Source: Mycobacteroides sp. CBMA 271 (GTDB lineage Bacteria > Actinomycetota > Actinomycetes > Mycobacteriales > Mycobacteriaceae). Taken from it: a stretch of 64,000 nt of DNA. The notes below the pieces were generated by a model that was not told the origin of the DNA, did not search any database, and saw only the letters and a list, made by a program, of their open reading frames with translations. A program made the position numbers and the translations under genes. The DNA is taken from positions 124,001 to 188,000 of the forward strand of contig NZ_VTHB01000007.1 of NCBI RefSeq assembly GCF_009729205.1, in the 5' to 3' direction. Of the stretch, positions 25,414 to 35,085 are shown piece after piece. Each line of letters opens with the position of its first letter. Within the stretch, counting starts at the first letter, position 1.

Positions 25414-26331
25414 GTGCCGACCAACGAGCAGCGACGTCAGACGGCCAAGCGCAAGCTGGAGCGACAACTGGAGAACCGCGCCGAGCGCGCCCGTAAGCAG
25501 CGGATCTGGGCCATCAGCGGCGTCGCGATCGTCGCCGTCGTGGTAGCGGTGGCCATCACCGCCTGGCTGGCCATCTCCAAGAGTGCCAAGTCCGATTCGA
25601 CGCAGGACACCGCGTCGAGCAGCACCCCGGTCTCCACGGTCGATGCGCCACCCACGTCCTCGTTGCCTGACGAGCCGCCCGTGACCGGGAACGCCCTGCC
25701 TAAGTTCGTGGCTCCCGCCGACCTGGGTGCCAACTGCCAGTACCGGCCCGCGAAGGCGCCCGCCAAGACGATCGAGAAGCAGCTGCCGCGCTCCGGGAAG
25801 GTGCCCACCGATCCCGCGACGCTCACCGCCAGCGTCAAGACCAGCCAGGGCAACATCGGCTTGGTCCTGGACAACGCGAAGGCGCCGTGCACGGTGAACA
25901 GCTTCGCCAGCCTGGCGCAGGGCGGGTACTTCGACAACACCGTGTGCCACCGGATCACGACCGGCGGCCTGTCGGTGCTGCAGTGCGGGGATCCGACGGC
26001 CACCGGTTCGGGCGGACCGGGATACGAGTTCGACAACGAATACCCGACCACCCAGTACAAGGCGGGCGATCCGGCGGCTCAGCAAGCCGTCGTCTATCCC
26101 GCCGGCACGCTGGCCATGGCGAATGCCGGGCCGGGCACCAATGGCAGCCAGTTCTTCATGGTCTACAAGGATTCGAAACTGCCGCCGCAGTACACGGTCT
26201 TCGGCACGATCGACAAGACCGGAATGGACACCCTGGCCAAGATCGCCAAGAACGGCATCAAGCCAGGGCGTAGCGCCGGGGACGGCGAGCCCGCCCAAGA
26301 GGTCAAGATCATCGACCTGCAGCTCGACTGA
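25414..26331 (+). CDS. ppiB: Cyclophilin-type peptidyl-prolyl isomerase
   Basis: A 305-residue protein with a basic N-terminus, one membrane anchor (about 29-54), a Ser/Thr/Pro-rich linker and a cyclophilin domain from about 142 (CHRITTGG, GTLAMANAGPGTNGSQFFMVY, YTVFGTI). It probably folds proteins on the outer face of the membrane. GTG start with an AGGAGG ribosome site. The active-site FHR is CHR here. Matches Rv2582. Confidence 0.9.
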   Translation: MPTNEQRRQTAKRKLERQLENRAERARKQRIWAISGVAIVAVVVAVAITAWLAISKSAKSDSTQDTASSSTPVSTVDAPPTSSLPDEPPVTGNALPKFVAPADLGANCQYRPAKAPAKTIEKQLPRSGKVPTDPATLTASVKTSQGNIGLVLDNAKAPCTVNSFASLAQGGYFDNTVCHRITTGGLSVLQCGDPTATGSGGPGYEFDNEYPTTQYKAGDPAAQQAVVYPAGTLAMANAGPGTNGSQFFMVYKDSKLPPQYTVFGTIDKTGMDTLAKIAKNGIKPGRSAGDGEPAQEVKIIDLQLD

Positions 26332-26344
26332 TCGATCCCGCCGA

Positions 26345-27274
26345 ATGACGGACAAGGACAAGCCAACTCGATTATCGCGCCGCAGGCTGCTCGCCGGTGG
26401 GCTCTCGGCGGGTGTCGTAGCGACGGTGGGGTTCGGGGCGTACGAGTGGACTCAGAAGTCCGGGGGGATCGGCTGCCGTCTTCCGATTGACCCGACGTTC
26501 GCGGCGCTGGGCGCGCTGGAAAAGGACTTTGGCGGACGGCTCGGGGTGTACGCCGTCGATACCGGTTCCAACCGTCAGGTGGGACTCCGGGCCGACCAAC
26601 GCTTCATCATGTGCTCGACGGTGAAGACGTTCATCGTGTCGGCAATCCTGCACCGGCGCCTGAGTCAACCGGGACTGTTGGACAAGCGAATTCACTACAC
26701 GCAGGCCGACATCCTGGAATGGGCGCCGATCACCTCCAAGCACGTCGCCGAGGGCATGACCGTCGCGGAGCTGTGCGACGCGACGATCCGCTACAGCGAC
26801 AACACCGGCGCCAACCTGCTGATCGCGCAGCTCGGCGGCCCGAAGGAGACGGAGAAGTACGTTCGGTCCCTGGGCGACAACGTCTCTCGCATGGATCGCC
26901 TCGAGGAGCAGCTGAACATTCCCGACCGGGACCTGGACACCTCGACCCCGATGCAGCTGGCGGCCAATCTGCGCACGCTAGTTCTCGGTGACGGGCTCGA
27001 CCCGCAGGGCCGCGACCTGCTCACCGACTGGCTGAAACGGAACACCACCGGTGACCAATCGATTCGCGCGGGTGTCCCGGCGGGCTGGACCGTCGGCGAC
27101 AAGACCGGCGGCGGGTTCAAGGGTGAGTCCAACGACATCGCGGTAATCTGGCCACCTGGGCGTGCGCCCATCATCGTTGCGGCACTGACGATCCCGGATG
27201 ACCCGAAATCCACCAAGGGTAGGCCGACGATCGCCGAGGCCACTCGAATTGCGCTCAAGGCTTTCGGGATCTAA
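26345..27274 (+). CDS. bla: Class A beta-lactamase, Tat-exported
   Basis: A 309-residue enzyme. A twin-arginine signal (SRRRLLAGGLSAG) precedes the mature domain. Catalytic elements: Ser91-x-x-Lys94 (CSTVKTF), Ser151-Asp152-Asn153 (YSDNT), Glu187 in RLEEQLN (Ambler 166) and Lys253-Thr-Gly. The SDN triad is like the M. abscessus enzyme and unlike SDG of M. tuberculosis BlaC, which affects inhibitor behaviour according to published work on BlaMab. It lies between ppiB and rel, where M. tuberculosis has no lactamase gene. Confidence 0.94.
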   Translation: MTDKDKPTRLSRRRLLAGGLSAGVVATVGFGAYEWTQKSGGIGCRLPIDPTFAALGALEKDFGGRLGVYAVDTGSNRQVGLRADQRFIMCSTVKTFIVSAILHRRLSQPGLLDKRIHYTQADILEWAPITSKHVAEGMTVAELCDATIRYSDNTGANLLIAQLGGPKETEKYVRSLGDNVSRMDRLEEQLNIPDRDLDTSTPMQLAANLRTLVLGDGLDPQGRDLLTDWLKRNTTGDQSIRAGVPAGWTVGDKTGGGFKGESNDIAVIWPPGRAPIIVAALTIPDDPKSTKGRPTIAEATRIALKAFGI

Positions 27275-27275
27275 C

Positions 27276-27339
27276 CGCCGAGTGTGAGCCTCAGGGCGTG
27301 AAATCGCCGAGTGTGCGCGCTGGTGCTCACACTCGGCGA
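27276..27339. terminator. Compound inverted repeat between bla and rel
   Basis: The 14-base arm CGCCGAGTGTGAGC (27276-27289) is inverted perfectly at 27325-27338. A second direct copy of the first 11 bases at 27305-27315 can pair with the same right arm (12-base stem, 12-base loop, 27304-27339). Located between convergent genes, so a bidirectional terminator is the simplest reading; no U tract follows. Confidence 0.6.
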
Positions 27340-27345
27340 AAGGGA

Positions 27346-29709
27346 TTAGGCGGCGCTGGTCACCCGGTAGACGTCGTACACACCCTCGACATTGCGCACC
27401 ACATTCAGAACGTGACCCAGATGCTTAGGGTCGCCCATCTCGAAGGTGAACCGGCTGATGGCAACTCGGTCGTTCGAGGTGGTCACCGAGGCCGACAGGA
27501 TGTTCACGCGCTCATCGGCCAGAGCCCGGGTCACATCGGACAGCAGACGATGTCGGTCCAACGCCTCGACCTGGATTGCCACCAGGAACACCGAGGACGC
27601 CGACGGTGCCCAGTGCACCTCGATAATCCGCTCCGATTGCGCCTGCAGGGACTCGGCGTTGGTGCAGTCGGTGCGGTGCACGCTTACTCCCCCGCCGCGG
27701 GTCACGAATCCGAGGATCTGATCGCCCGGCACCGGCGTGCAGCATTTGGCGAGCTTGGTCAACACACCCGGCGCGCCCGGCACCGCCACACCCACATCCT
27801 CGCTACGGCGTTGGCGCACCGGCATGGTCGACGGGGTGGACCGCTCAGCGAGCTCCTCCTCGGCGCTGTCCACACCACCGAGCTGGGCGAGCAGACGTTG
27901 CACCACGTGCCGGGCCGAGACATGTCCCTCGCCCACCGCGGTGTACAGCGTGGAGGTGTCCTGGTAGCGCAGCTCGCGGGCCAGCGAGGCCATGCCCTCG
28001 CCGTTGACCAAGCGCTGCAACGGAAGTCCGCCGCGGCGTACCTCGCGGGCGATCGCATCCTTGCCCGCTTCGAGCGCCTCCTCGCGGCGCTCCTTGGCGA
28101 ACCACTGCCGAATTTTGGCCTTGGCCCGTGGTGACACCACAAACGTCTGCCAGTCACGCGAGGGTCCGGCGTTGGCCGCCTTGGAGGTGAAAACCTCCAC
28201 CACTTCCCCGTTTTCGAGCTTGCGCTCCAACGCCACCAACCGGCCGTTCACCCGGGCCCCGATACAACGATGCCCGACCTCGGTGTGCACCGCGTATGCG
28301 AAGTCGACGGGGGTAGAACCGGCGGGCAGCGTGATGACGTCGCCCTTGGGGGTGAAGACGAAGATCTCCTGCACCGCCAGGTCGTAGCGCAATGATTCGA
28401 GGAATTCACCGGGGTCGGCGGCCTCACGCTGCCAGTCGAGCAGCTGGCGCATCCACGCCATATCGTCGATCTCGGCGGCCGCATGAGTGGCCGGAACCGC
28501 GTTGCGGCCCTTGGCTTCCTTGTACCGCCAGTGCGCCGCGATGCCGTACTCGGCGGTGCGATGCATGTCCCGGGTACGGATCTGCACCTCCAGCGGCTTG
28601 CCCTCCGGGCCCACCACGGTGGTGTGCAGCGACTGATAGACACCGAAACGCGGTTGGGCGATGTAGTCCTTGAATCGACCCGCCATCGGCTGCCACAGCG
28701 AGTGCACCACACCGACAGCGGCGTAGCAGTCGCGGATTTCGTCGCACAGAATCCGCACACCCACCAGGTCGTGGATGTCATCAAAGTCACGCCCCTTGAC
28801 GATCATCTTCTGGTAGATCGACCAGTAATGCTTGGGACGGCCCTCGACGGCGGCGCCGATACGCGAACCATTCAGGGTGGCAATGATTTCCGCACGCACC
28901 TTGGCGAGATAGGTGTCGCGCGAGGGCGCCCGGTCGGCAACCAGACGCACGATCTCCTCGTACTTCTTGGGGTGCAGGATCGCGAAGGACAGGTCCTCCA
29001 GTTCCCACTTAACCGTGGCCATACCCAGCCGGTGCGCCAGCGGCGCAATCACTTCGAGTGTCTCGCGGGCCTTACGCGCCTGCTTCTCTGGCGGCAGGAA
29101 CCGCATGGTGCGCATGTTGTGTAGCCGGTCGGCGACCTTGATTACCAGCACCCGAGGGTCACGCGCCATCGCAATGATCATCTTGCGGATGGTTTCGCCC
29201 TCGGCGGCATTACCCAGTACCACCTTGTCGAGCTTGGTCACACCATCGACGAGATGGGCCACCTCGCTGCCGAATTCGGCGGTCAGCTGTTCCAGGCTGT
29301 AGCCGGTGTCCTCGACGGTGTCATGCAGGATCGCGGCCACCAGCGTGGTGGTGTCCATGCCGAGCTCGGCCAGAATGTTCGCGACGGCGACCGGGTGGGT
29401 GATGTACGGATCGCCCGACTTGCGGAATTGCTCGGCATGCCGGGTCTCGGCCACCTCGTAGGCGCGTTGGAGCACCGCCCGGTCGGCCTTGGGATAGAAC
29501 TCGCGGTGGACGGCCATCAGCGGCTCGAGCACCGGGCTCACGGCGCCGCGTTGGGCGGTCATCCGGCGGGCCAGCCGCGCCCGTACTCGGCGCGATGCGC
29601 TCATGGTGCCGCTGACTCTGAGCGACTCGGTAACCGGACCGGAATCGCTCACGACGGGCAAGGACTCAACCGCGACCTGATTCTCACCAGCGGATTGCTC
29701 GTCAGTCAC
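27346..29709 (-). CDS. relA: Bifunctional (p)ppGpp synthetase/hydrolase Rel
   Basis: A 787-residue RSH enzyme. The HD hydrolase domain has HDTVEDTG, the synthetase domain has GREF-like KGRDFDDIHDLVGVRI and the TGS domain (FTPKGDVITLPAGSTPVDFAY) and a C-terminal ACT domain follow. It makes and destroys the stringent response alarmone. GTG start with the excellent site AGGAGGTGAACC. It follows apt by 38 bases on the same strand. Length matches RelMtb (about 790). Confidence 0.97.
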   Translation of the reverse strand: MTDEQSAGENQVAVESLPVVSDSGPVTESLRVSGTMSASRRVRARLARRMTAQRGAVSPVLEPLMAVHREFYPKADRAVLQRAYEVAETRHAEQFRKSGDPYITHPVAVANILAELGMDTTTLVAAILHDTVEDTGYSLEQLTAEFGSEVAHLVDGVTKLDKVVLGNAAEGETIRKMIIAMARDPRVLVIKVADRLHNMRTMRFLPPEKQARKARETLEVIAPLAHRLGMATVKWELEDLSFAILHPKKYEEIVRLVADRAPSRDTYLAKVRAEIIATLNGSRIGAAVEGRPKHYWSIYQKMIVKGRDFDDIHDLVGVRILCDEIRDCYAAVGVVHSLWQPMAGRFKDYIAQPRFGVYQSLHTTVVGPEGKPLEVQIRTRDMHRTAEYGIAAHWRYKEAKGRNAVPATHAAAEIDDMAWMRQLLDWQREAADPGEFLESLRYDLAVQEIFVFTPKGDVITLPAGSTPVDFAYAVHTEVGHRCIGARVNGRLVALERKLENGEVVEVFTSKAANAGPSRDWQTFVVSPRAKAKIRQWFAKERREEALEAGKDAIAREVRRGGLPLQRLVNGEGMASLARELRYQDTSTLYTAVGEGHVSARHVVQRLLAQLGGVDSAEEELAERSTPSTMPVRQRRSEDVGVAVPGAPGVLTKLAKCCTPVPGDQILGFVTRGGGVSVHRTDCTNAESLQAQSERIIEVHWAPSASSVFLVAIQVEALDRHRLLSDVTRALADERVNILSASVTTSNDRVAISRFTFEMGDPKHLGHVLNVVRNVEGVYDVYRVTSAA

Positions 29710-29747
29710 GGTTCACCTCCTGTACCTGCTGCCTAAGAGATTATCCC

Positions 29748-30314
29748 TCAGATCACACGCAGCGCAGTTAATGGCAGCGGCGCCACGGCGGCGCGACCGC
29801 CCAAATCGGACAGTTCCAGCACCACACCCGCGCTCACCACGTTAGCCCCCGCTGCACGCAACAGCTTCACGGTTGCAGCCAGAGTGCCTCCGGTGGCAAG
29901 CACGTCGTCGACAATCGCCACGCGGCGGCCGGTCAGATCTATCCCATCGGCAGGGATCTCCAGCGCGGCGGTGCCGTATTCGAGCTGATAAGTCTGTGAA
30001 TGCACCGGTGGTGGCAACTTGCCAGCCTTGCGTACCGCCAGCACGCCCACCCCGAGCCGGATCGCCACCGCCGCCCCCAGCAGGAAGCCGCGCGCATCGA
30101 TCCCGGCAATCAGCGAAGAGCCTGCCGCGCCGTCAGCGAGCGCATCGGCGACGCGCGACAACCCCTCGGCGTCCGCGAACAGCGGTGTCAGATCCTTGAA
30201 CTGCACCCCGGGTTCGGGAAAGTCCGGAACCTCACGGGTCAGCCGGCCAATAAGCTCGGCGACGGCATCCGACTGAGCCGGATTCTGTTCGTGCGAGACG
30301 CTCATCGGCGTCAC
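29748..30314 (-). CDS. apt: Adenine phosphoribosyltransferase
   Basis: A 188-residue purine salvage enzyme with the PRPP-binding loop VAIVDDVLATGGTLAA and the N-terminal VPDFPEPGVQFKDLTPLF typical of APRT. GTG 30314 overlaps the stop of the upstream lipoprotein gene (GTGA); ATG 30305 is an alternative. It lies in the yajC-secDF-lipoprotein-apt-rel chain, matching Rv2584c. Confidence 0.94.
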   Translation of the reverse strand: MTPMSVSHEQNPAQSDAVAELIGRLTREVPDFPEPGVQFKDLTPLFADAEGLSRVADALADGAAGSSLIAGIDARGFLLGAAVAIRLGVGVLAVRKAGKLPPPVHSQTYQLEYGTAALEIPADGIDLTGRRVAIVDDVLATGGTLAATVKLLRAAGANVVSAGVVLELSDLGGRAAVAPLPLTALRVI

Positions 30315-31981
30315 GCGGGCAGCACCCAGCGGTCCATGTTCCAGCCGGCACCCCACCGGGTGACGCTCGGTGTCGCGGCATACATCGATTTCGGTGCGAT
30401 CAGCACGCGCGGCTGTCGATACAGCGGCAGCGTCGGCAGGTCATTCCAGAGGATCGCCGACGCATCGCCCAGTAGCCGGCTCTGGTCCCTGGCGTTGGTG
30501 GTCACCGCCAGCGCGGCGATGATTCCGTCGATCTGGCCGTTGGCATAGTTCGCCGGGTTCTTGCCCTCGTGAGAACGCAGGGCATACGCATCCATGAGCC
30601 ATGACCCGGTCGATCCGCTGCCGGGCGCGCCGCCGATCGAGCTGAGCAGTGCATCAATCTGATTGCTCCGCAACGACTGCGGTCCAATCTCTGGCGCACT
30701 GACGTCCTGCACGGTGATCCCGGCGGGCTCGCACGCCTGTGCCATGGCCGAAACGATCGCCGCACGACGCGGGTTGGGCCCCTGATATCCCACCCGGACG
30801 ATCAGCGGATGATTCGCCGTCGCGGCGCGGGCCCCGATCGGATCCGAATGCATGAAGCGGCCTGCTTCTGCCGCCGCCTCCACCGAGGCGAACGAGTCGC
30901 CGATGCTGGTGTCCAGTCGAGCATTCATCACGGGCACGCCCGCGATGCCCGCAATGGCGTCGCGTGGTGTGCATAATGCGAGCGCGCGGCGCACGTCGGG
31001 AGCCCCGACCGAGCCGCCGGCACCACCGAAGATGAGCTGTTCCACACCCGATCCGGGTCCCTCGGTGCGCACGAAACCGTCGGGGGCAGTAAGCGTCCCG
31101 GCAGATCCGGCGGCGACGTCGACCACCTCCAGGTCGCCGTCGGACAGACGTTTTTGCACGTCGATTCCGCTGGGCCACACCGTGACCCGTTTCGTGACCG
31201 GCGGATTCCCCCACCATTTGTCATTAGCAACGAGGACGACCGATCCGTCCTCGTTGTAGCCGTCCAACTTGTAGGGGCCCGCCGACGGGAACTTCGACAG
31301 GTCGAGGTCGGTTCCGAGGTTCCACTGGTTGTTCCAGAAATCAGCGATCTTCTGCAACGCGGGAACATCATTGGCGGCGATGGCACCGACCAGGTCGATA
31401 CCCCCGCCGAGCTTGTCGGCGACCACATGCCACGGCAACATCGTTGTCGCGGTGAAAAGTTGGGTGTAGTCAGTGAACGCGCGATCGGGCGCGAAGGTAA
31501 CCCGCGCGGTTTTCTCTCCTGGCTTGCAGTCGATTGTGGAGATATCGGAGTATCCAGCCGTGCTGGCGGCGTCGAAATCCGGGAGCCTGCCCGATTGAGC
31601 GAACCAAGCCAGCACCATGTCTTCGCAGGTAACCGGCTTACCGTCGGAGTAGACGGCCTTGCCGTTGATGGTGTAGTCGAGGACCCGAGGGATCTGACTG
31701 ACCACTTCCCAGGAACCGAAGTCGTGATCGGCAATCACCTGACCGTCGGGTCCGTGGAATCCGAATCCAGTGAGCACGCGATTGAACGCCTGCGCGCCGG
31801 CCGAGGCATTCCCCGCGACGCTGTTGACGTTGTACGTGGTGAGGCGGCCGTCGACGGCGTAGTCCAGCGTCTTCGCCGCCGAGGTCCAACACGAGGTCAA
31901 CAGCCCGGCCACGATGGTCATCGCGACCGCGATGGCGCCGACCCGTACCGCCGTACCTCGCCTTCGGCCGCATGAAACCAT
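30311..31981 (-). CDS. ABC-type substrate-binding lipoprotein (family 5)
   Basis: A 556-residue protein with a lipoprotein signal (lipobox GLLTSC, Cys31) and the extended peptide-binding-protein family 5 fold (DYTINGKAVYSDGKPVTCEDMV; NANGQIDGII). No ABC permease is nearby, so transport partners are elsewhere or absent. Its ATG shares one base with the secF stop. It matches Rv2585c by position; ligand unknown. Confidence 0.87.
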   Translation of the reverse strand: MVSCGRRRGTAVRVGAIAVAMTIVAGLLTSCWTSAAKTLDYAVDGRLTTYNVNSVAGNASAGAQAFNRVLTGFGFHGPDGQVIADHDFGSWEVVSQIPRVLDYTINGKAVYSDGKPVTCEDMVLAWFAQSGRLPDFDAASTAGYSDISTIDCKPGEKTARVTFAPDRAFTDYTQLFTATTMLPWHVVADKLGGGIDLVGAIAANDVPALQKIADFWNNQWNLGTDLDLSKFPSAGPYKLDGYNEDGSVVLVANDKWWGNPPVTKRVTVWPSGIDVQKRLSDGDLEVVDVAAGSAGTLTAPDGFVRTEGPGSGVEQLIFGGAGGSVGAPDVRRALALCTPRDAIAGIAGVPVMNARLDTSIGDSFASVEAAAEAGRFMHSDPIGARAATANHPLIVRVGYQGPNPRRAAIVSAMAQACEPAGITVQDVSAPEIGPQSLRSNQIDALLSSIGGAPGSGSTGSWLMDAYALRSHEGKNPANYANGQIDGIIAALAVTTNARDQSRLLGDASAILWNDLPTLPLYRQPRVLIAPKSMYAATPSVTRWGAGWNMDRWVLPA

Positions 31982-33243
31982 CAGTGCCGCCGCGCGTTTC
32001 GCTTACCTTGGGGGCGGGCGCCCGGCTTGGGTTTGACGGACCGTGCCCCCGCACCGGAGGTGCCTGACGACCCGGCGGACACCACCTTGGCGGCCTTCGT
32101 TCCCGAGCCTGTTTCCGCCGACGGCGCGGCATCGGGCTTGCGGCGACTCAACACCTTCTTGGTGTGGCTCGCCACCAGCTCTGTGCGCTCACGCAGATCC
32201 ACCAAGAGCGGAGTCGCAAAGAAGATGGACGAATACGTGCCCACCAGGATGCCGACAAGCTGTACCAGCGCCAAGTCTTTCAGCGTGCCGACGCCCAGCA
32301 GCCAGATGGCGACCACGATGAGCGAAAGCACCGGGATGGCCGAGATGAGGCTGGTGTTGATGGAACGCATGAACGTCTGATTCACGGCCAAGTTGGCATG
32401 CTCGGCAAAGGTGCGCCGCGACGTGTGCTGAAAGCCGTGGGTGTTCTCCTCGACCTTGTCGAACACGATCACGGTGTCGTACAAGGAGAATCCGAGGATG
32501 GTGAGCAGACCGATCACCGTCGCCGGGGTGACCTCGAACCCCACCAGCGAGTACACACCCGCGGTGACCAGCAGGTCGAACACCAGCGCGGCCAACGCGG
32601 CCAACGACATGTAGCGCTCGTAGCGGACGGCGATGTAGATGCCCGCCAGCACCAGGAACACCGCAAGGGCGATGATCGCCTTCTTGGTGATCTGACCGCC
32701 CCAGGTCCCGGACACCGTCGAATCGCTGATGGCGTTGATCGACGGCTTACCGTCCGGCCCCTTCGGCTCGAACTTGTCGAACAGCGCCTTGTGAAGCTTC
32801 GAGGATTCGTCGTTGTCGAGTGTCTCCGTGCGGATCTGAATGGAGGCGGTGGGGCCGCTGCCAGTGATGACCACCGATTCGGCGTCGCGACCTAGCGCGC
32901 GACTGAAAACATCCGCAGCCTGCTGGACGGTGGCCTCGCCCTTCGGGAACGACACCTTGGTGCCACCCTTGAAATCGATGCCGAAAGCAAACCAGTTGAT
33001 GGCGATCGTCAGAATCGCGATGACCATGAACGCGCCGCTGATCGCGAACCAGAGCTTGCGCTTACCGACGACGTCAACAGCACCAGTTCCGGTGTACAGG
33101 CGGTACAGAAATCCGTGTTCCGGTGCGGCACCTGTGGTTTCGACCGCCGAGGACTTGGGTTCCTTTGCGGTGGCCTCGGTGACGTCCACCGAATCCTTCT
33201 CGGTGCCGTCGCCTTTACTCACTGTGTCGTTGCTGGTGCTCAT
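31981..33243 (-). CDS. secF: Protein translocase subunit SecF
   Basis: A 420-residue membrane protein with six transmembrane segments and the SecF marks FGIDFKGGTK and TVIVFDKVEEN. With SecD it uses proton motive force to aid late secretion. N- and C-terminal hydrophilic tails (about 45 and 80 residues, the latter Ser/Gly/Lys-rich) are longer than in E. coli. Overlaps secD by four bases. Confidence 0.96.
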   Translation of the reverse strand: MSTSNDTVSKGDGTEKDSVDVTEATAKEPKSSAVETTGAAPEHGFLYRLYTGTGAVDVVGKRKLWFAISGAFMVIAILTIAINWFAFGIDFKGGTKVSFPKGEATVQQAADVFSRALGRDAESVVITGSGPTASIQIRTETLDNDESSKLHKALFDKFEPKGPDGKPSINAISDSTVSGTWGGQITKKAIIALAVFLVLAGIYIAVRYERYMSLAALAALVFDLLVTAGVYSLVGFEVTPATVIGLLTILGFSLYDTVIVFDKVEENTHGFQHTSRRTFAEHANLAVNQTFMRSINTSLISAIPVLSLIVVAIWLLGVGTLKDLALVQLVGILVGTYSSIFFATPLLVDLRERTELVASHTKKVLSRRKPDAAPSAETGSGTKAAKVVSAGSSGTSGAGARSVKPKPGARPQGKRNARRH

Positions 33244-35009
33244 ACGTGTGCTGCCGCCTTACGTTCGCGGGCAATCTGCTGGACCGCGCCGAGCCCGTTG
33301 TAGGCGGGCTTGGACAGGGTCGCGGACTTCGAGGACAAGTAGACCAACGGCCACGTCACCAGGAACACCACGACGACGTCGAGGATGGTGGTGAGGCCAA
33401 GGGTGAATGCGAAGCCCTTCACCTGACCGATGGCCAGGATGTAGAGCACCACGGCCGCCAGCAGCGTCACCGCATTACCCGACAGGATCGTCTTGCGGGC
33501 GCGGGCCCAACCACGCGGCACCGCCGAACGGTACGAACGGCCTTCTCGTATCTCGTCTTTGATGCGCTCGAAGAACACCACGAAGGAGTCCGCGGTGGTG
33601 CCGATACCGATGATCAGACCGGCGATACCTGCCAGATCCAAGGTGTAGGAGATGTATCTGCCGAGCAAAATCAAGATCGCGTAGACCATGGCGCCAGCGG
33701 CTACCAGGGACAACGCGGTCAGCAGGCCCAGCGCCCGGTAGTAGATCAGCGAGTACAAGAGCACGACCGCCAGTCCGATCGCGCCCGCGATGAGGCCGGC
33801 CTTAAGCGATGTCAATCCGAGTGTGGCCGAGACGGTTTCAGCGTCCGACGACTCAAACGACAGGGGCAGCGAACCGTACTTGAGCGCCGCCGCCAGCTGC
33901 TTGGCGCTGTTGGCGGTGAATTCACCACTGATTTCTGTCTTGCCGCCGGGTATGGGTTCACGGATCGACGGCGCGCTGATCACCTTGGAGTCCAATGTGA
34001 AGGCGGTCTGGGTGCTCTGCTGCCAATGAGAGGCGGTGTAGTCCGCCCACACCTTGGCGCCGGTGGACTTGAACTCCATGCTCACCACGTAGATGCCACG
34101 CTGCTGGTCGAGACCCGAACTCGCGTCCTTGATCTCCTCGCCGCTGATGATCGACTTGTCCAGCAGGTAGGCAGCCTTACCGCCCCGGCTGTCGTCACCG
34201 CAGGTGACCAAAGGAAGGTTCGGATCGTCGTTACCGGCGAGCGGGTCATCCTGGTCGTAGCAGCGCGAGGACTGGACCTGCAGCGCCAACATCTGAATCT
34301 GCGGGTTTTCGCTTTGACGGATCTGCTTCTCGAAGTCGATCAGCTGCTTGCGTTCCTCGCCGCTACCCGGCTTCGGAGGCAGCTCGGCCGGCGGGGCCGT
34401 GGGTGGGGCCGGAGTTGGCGTCGCGGGCGCCGTTGCCGGAGCAGGCGGCGGGGGCGGTGTCGTGGTTTGTGCCGGGTACGGCCGCGGCTGCGGCTTCGGT
34501 GCGTTAGGTGCGTTAGGTGCGTTAGGTGCCGGGTTACCGGACTCGGGCGGCGTGATCTCTTGTCCAACGCCGGGCTGACGCCCCTCGGGCGCTCCGGGAG
34601 CTCCGGGCGCCGGCGTTTCCTTGGGCTGCGCCTCTACCACCTGCAGAACCGGCCGGATGTAGAGCTTGGCGGTCTGACCGAGGTTGCGGGCCTCACTGCC
34701 GTCGTTACCGGGCACCGTGATGACGAGGTTATCGCCGTCGATGATGACCTCGGATCCCGAGACACCGAGCCCGTTGACACGCGCGTTGATGATCTGCTGC
34801 GCCTGCATCAACGCGTCCTTGGTCGGCTTGGAACCGTCAGGGGTGCGGGCCGTCAGCGTGACGCGGGTTCCGCCCTGTAGGTCGATACCGAGTTTGGGCT
34901 TGGCGTGCTTGTCGCCGGTCAGGAACACCAGCAGGTAGGCACCAATCAGCAGCACCAGGAAGGCAGCCAAGTAGCGCATGGGGTGCACAGGGGCCGATGG
35001 CGAGGCCAC
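33240..35009 (-). CDS. secD: Protein translocase subunit SecD
   Basis: A 589-residue protein with TM1, the motif LGIDLQGGTRVTL, a large periplasmic domain and five C-terminal membrane segments (IGIGTTADSFVVFFERIKDE). A Pro-rich insertion at about residues 125-225 contains a tandem APN repeat and a PAPAPTAPP stretch. The gene precedes secF in a yajC-secD-secF operon. Confidence 0.96.
   Translation of the reverse strand: MASPSAPVHPMRYLAAFLVLLIGAYLLVFLTGDKHAKPKLGIDLQGGTRVTLTARTPDGSKPTKDALMQAQQIINARVNGLGVSGSEVIIDGDNLVITVPGNDGSEARNLGQTAKLYIRPVLQVVEAQPKETPAPGAPGAPEGRQPGVGQEITPPESGNPAPNAPNAPNAPKPQPRPYPAQTTTPPPPPAPATAPATPTPAPPTAPPAELPPKPGSGEERKQLIDFEKQIRQSENPQIQMLALQVQSSRCYDQDDPLAGNDDPNLPLVTCGDDSRGGKAAYLLDKSIISGEEIKDASSGLDQQRGIYVVSMEFKSTGAKVWADYTASHWQQSTQTAFTLDSKVISAPSIREPIPGGKTEISGEFTANSAKQLAAALKYGSLPLSFESSDAETVSATLGLTSLKAGLIAGAIGLAVVLLYSLIYYRALGLLTALSLVAAGAMVYAILILLGRYISYTLDLAGIAGLIIGIGTTADSFVVFFERIKDEIREGRSYRSAVPRGWARARKTILSGNAVTLLAAVVLYILAIGQVKGFAFTLGLTTILDVVVVFLVTWPLVYLSSKSATLSKPAYNGLGAVQQIARERKAAAHV
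34501..34527 (+). repeat. Nine-base tandem repeat inside secD
   Basis: Three perfect copies of GCGTTAGGT on the plus strand, encoding consecutive Asn-Ala-Pro units in the Pro-rich part of SecD. Nine-base units keep the frame, so copy number may vary among strains without inactivating the gene. Confidence 0.8.
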
Positions 35010-35085
35010 GTGTCCGGTCTCCTTGCTTGTCGAGGGCGGGTCGGGGGCTTTCAGGGCTTTCCAAGGGCGCGGCGGCCGAAAGCCG

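Noticed and set aside
33246..34880. Plus-strand frame of 544 codons opposite secD
   Set aside because: High-GC shadow of secD with low-complexity Arg/Gly/His content.
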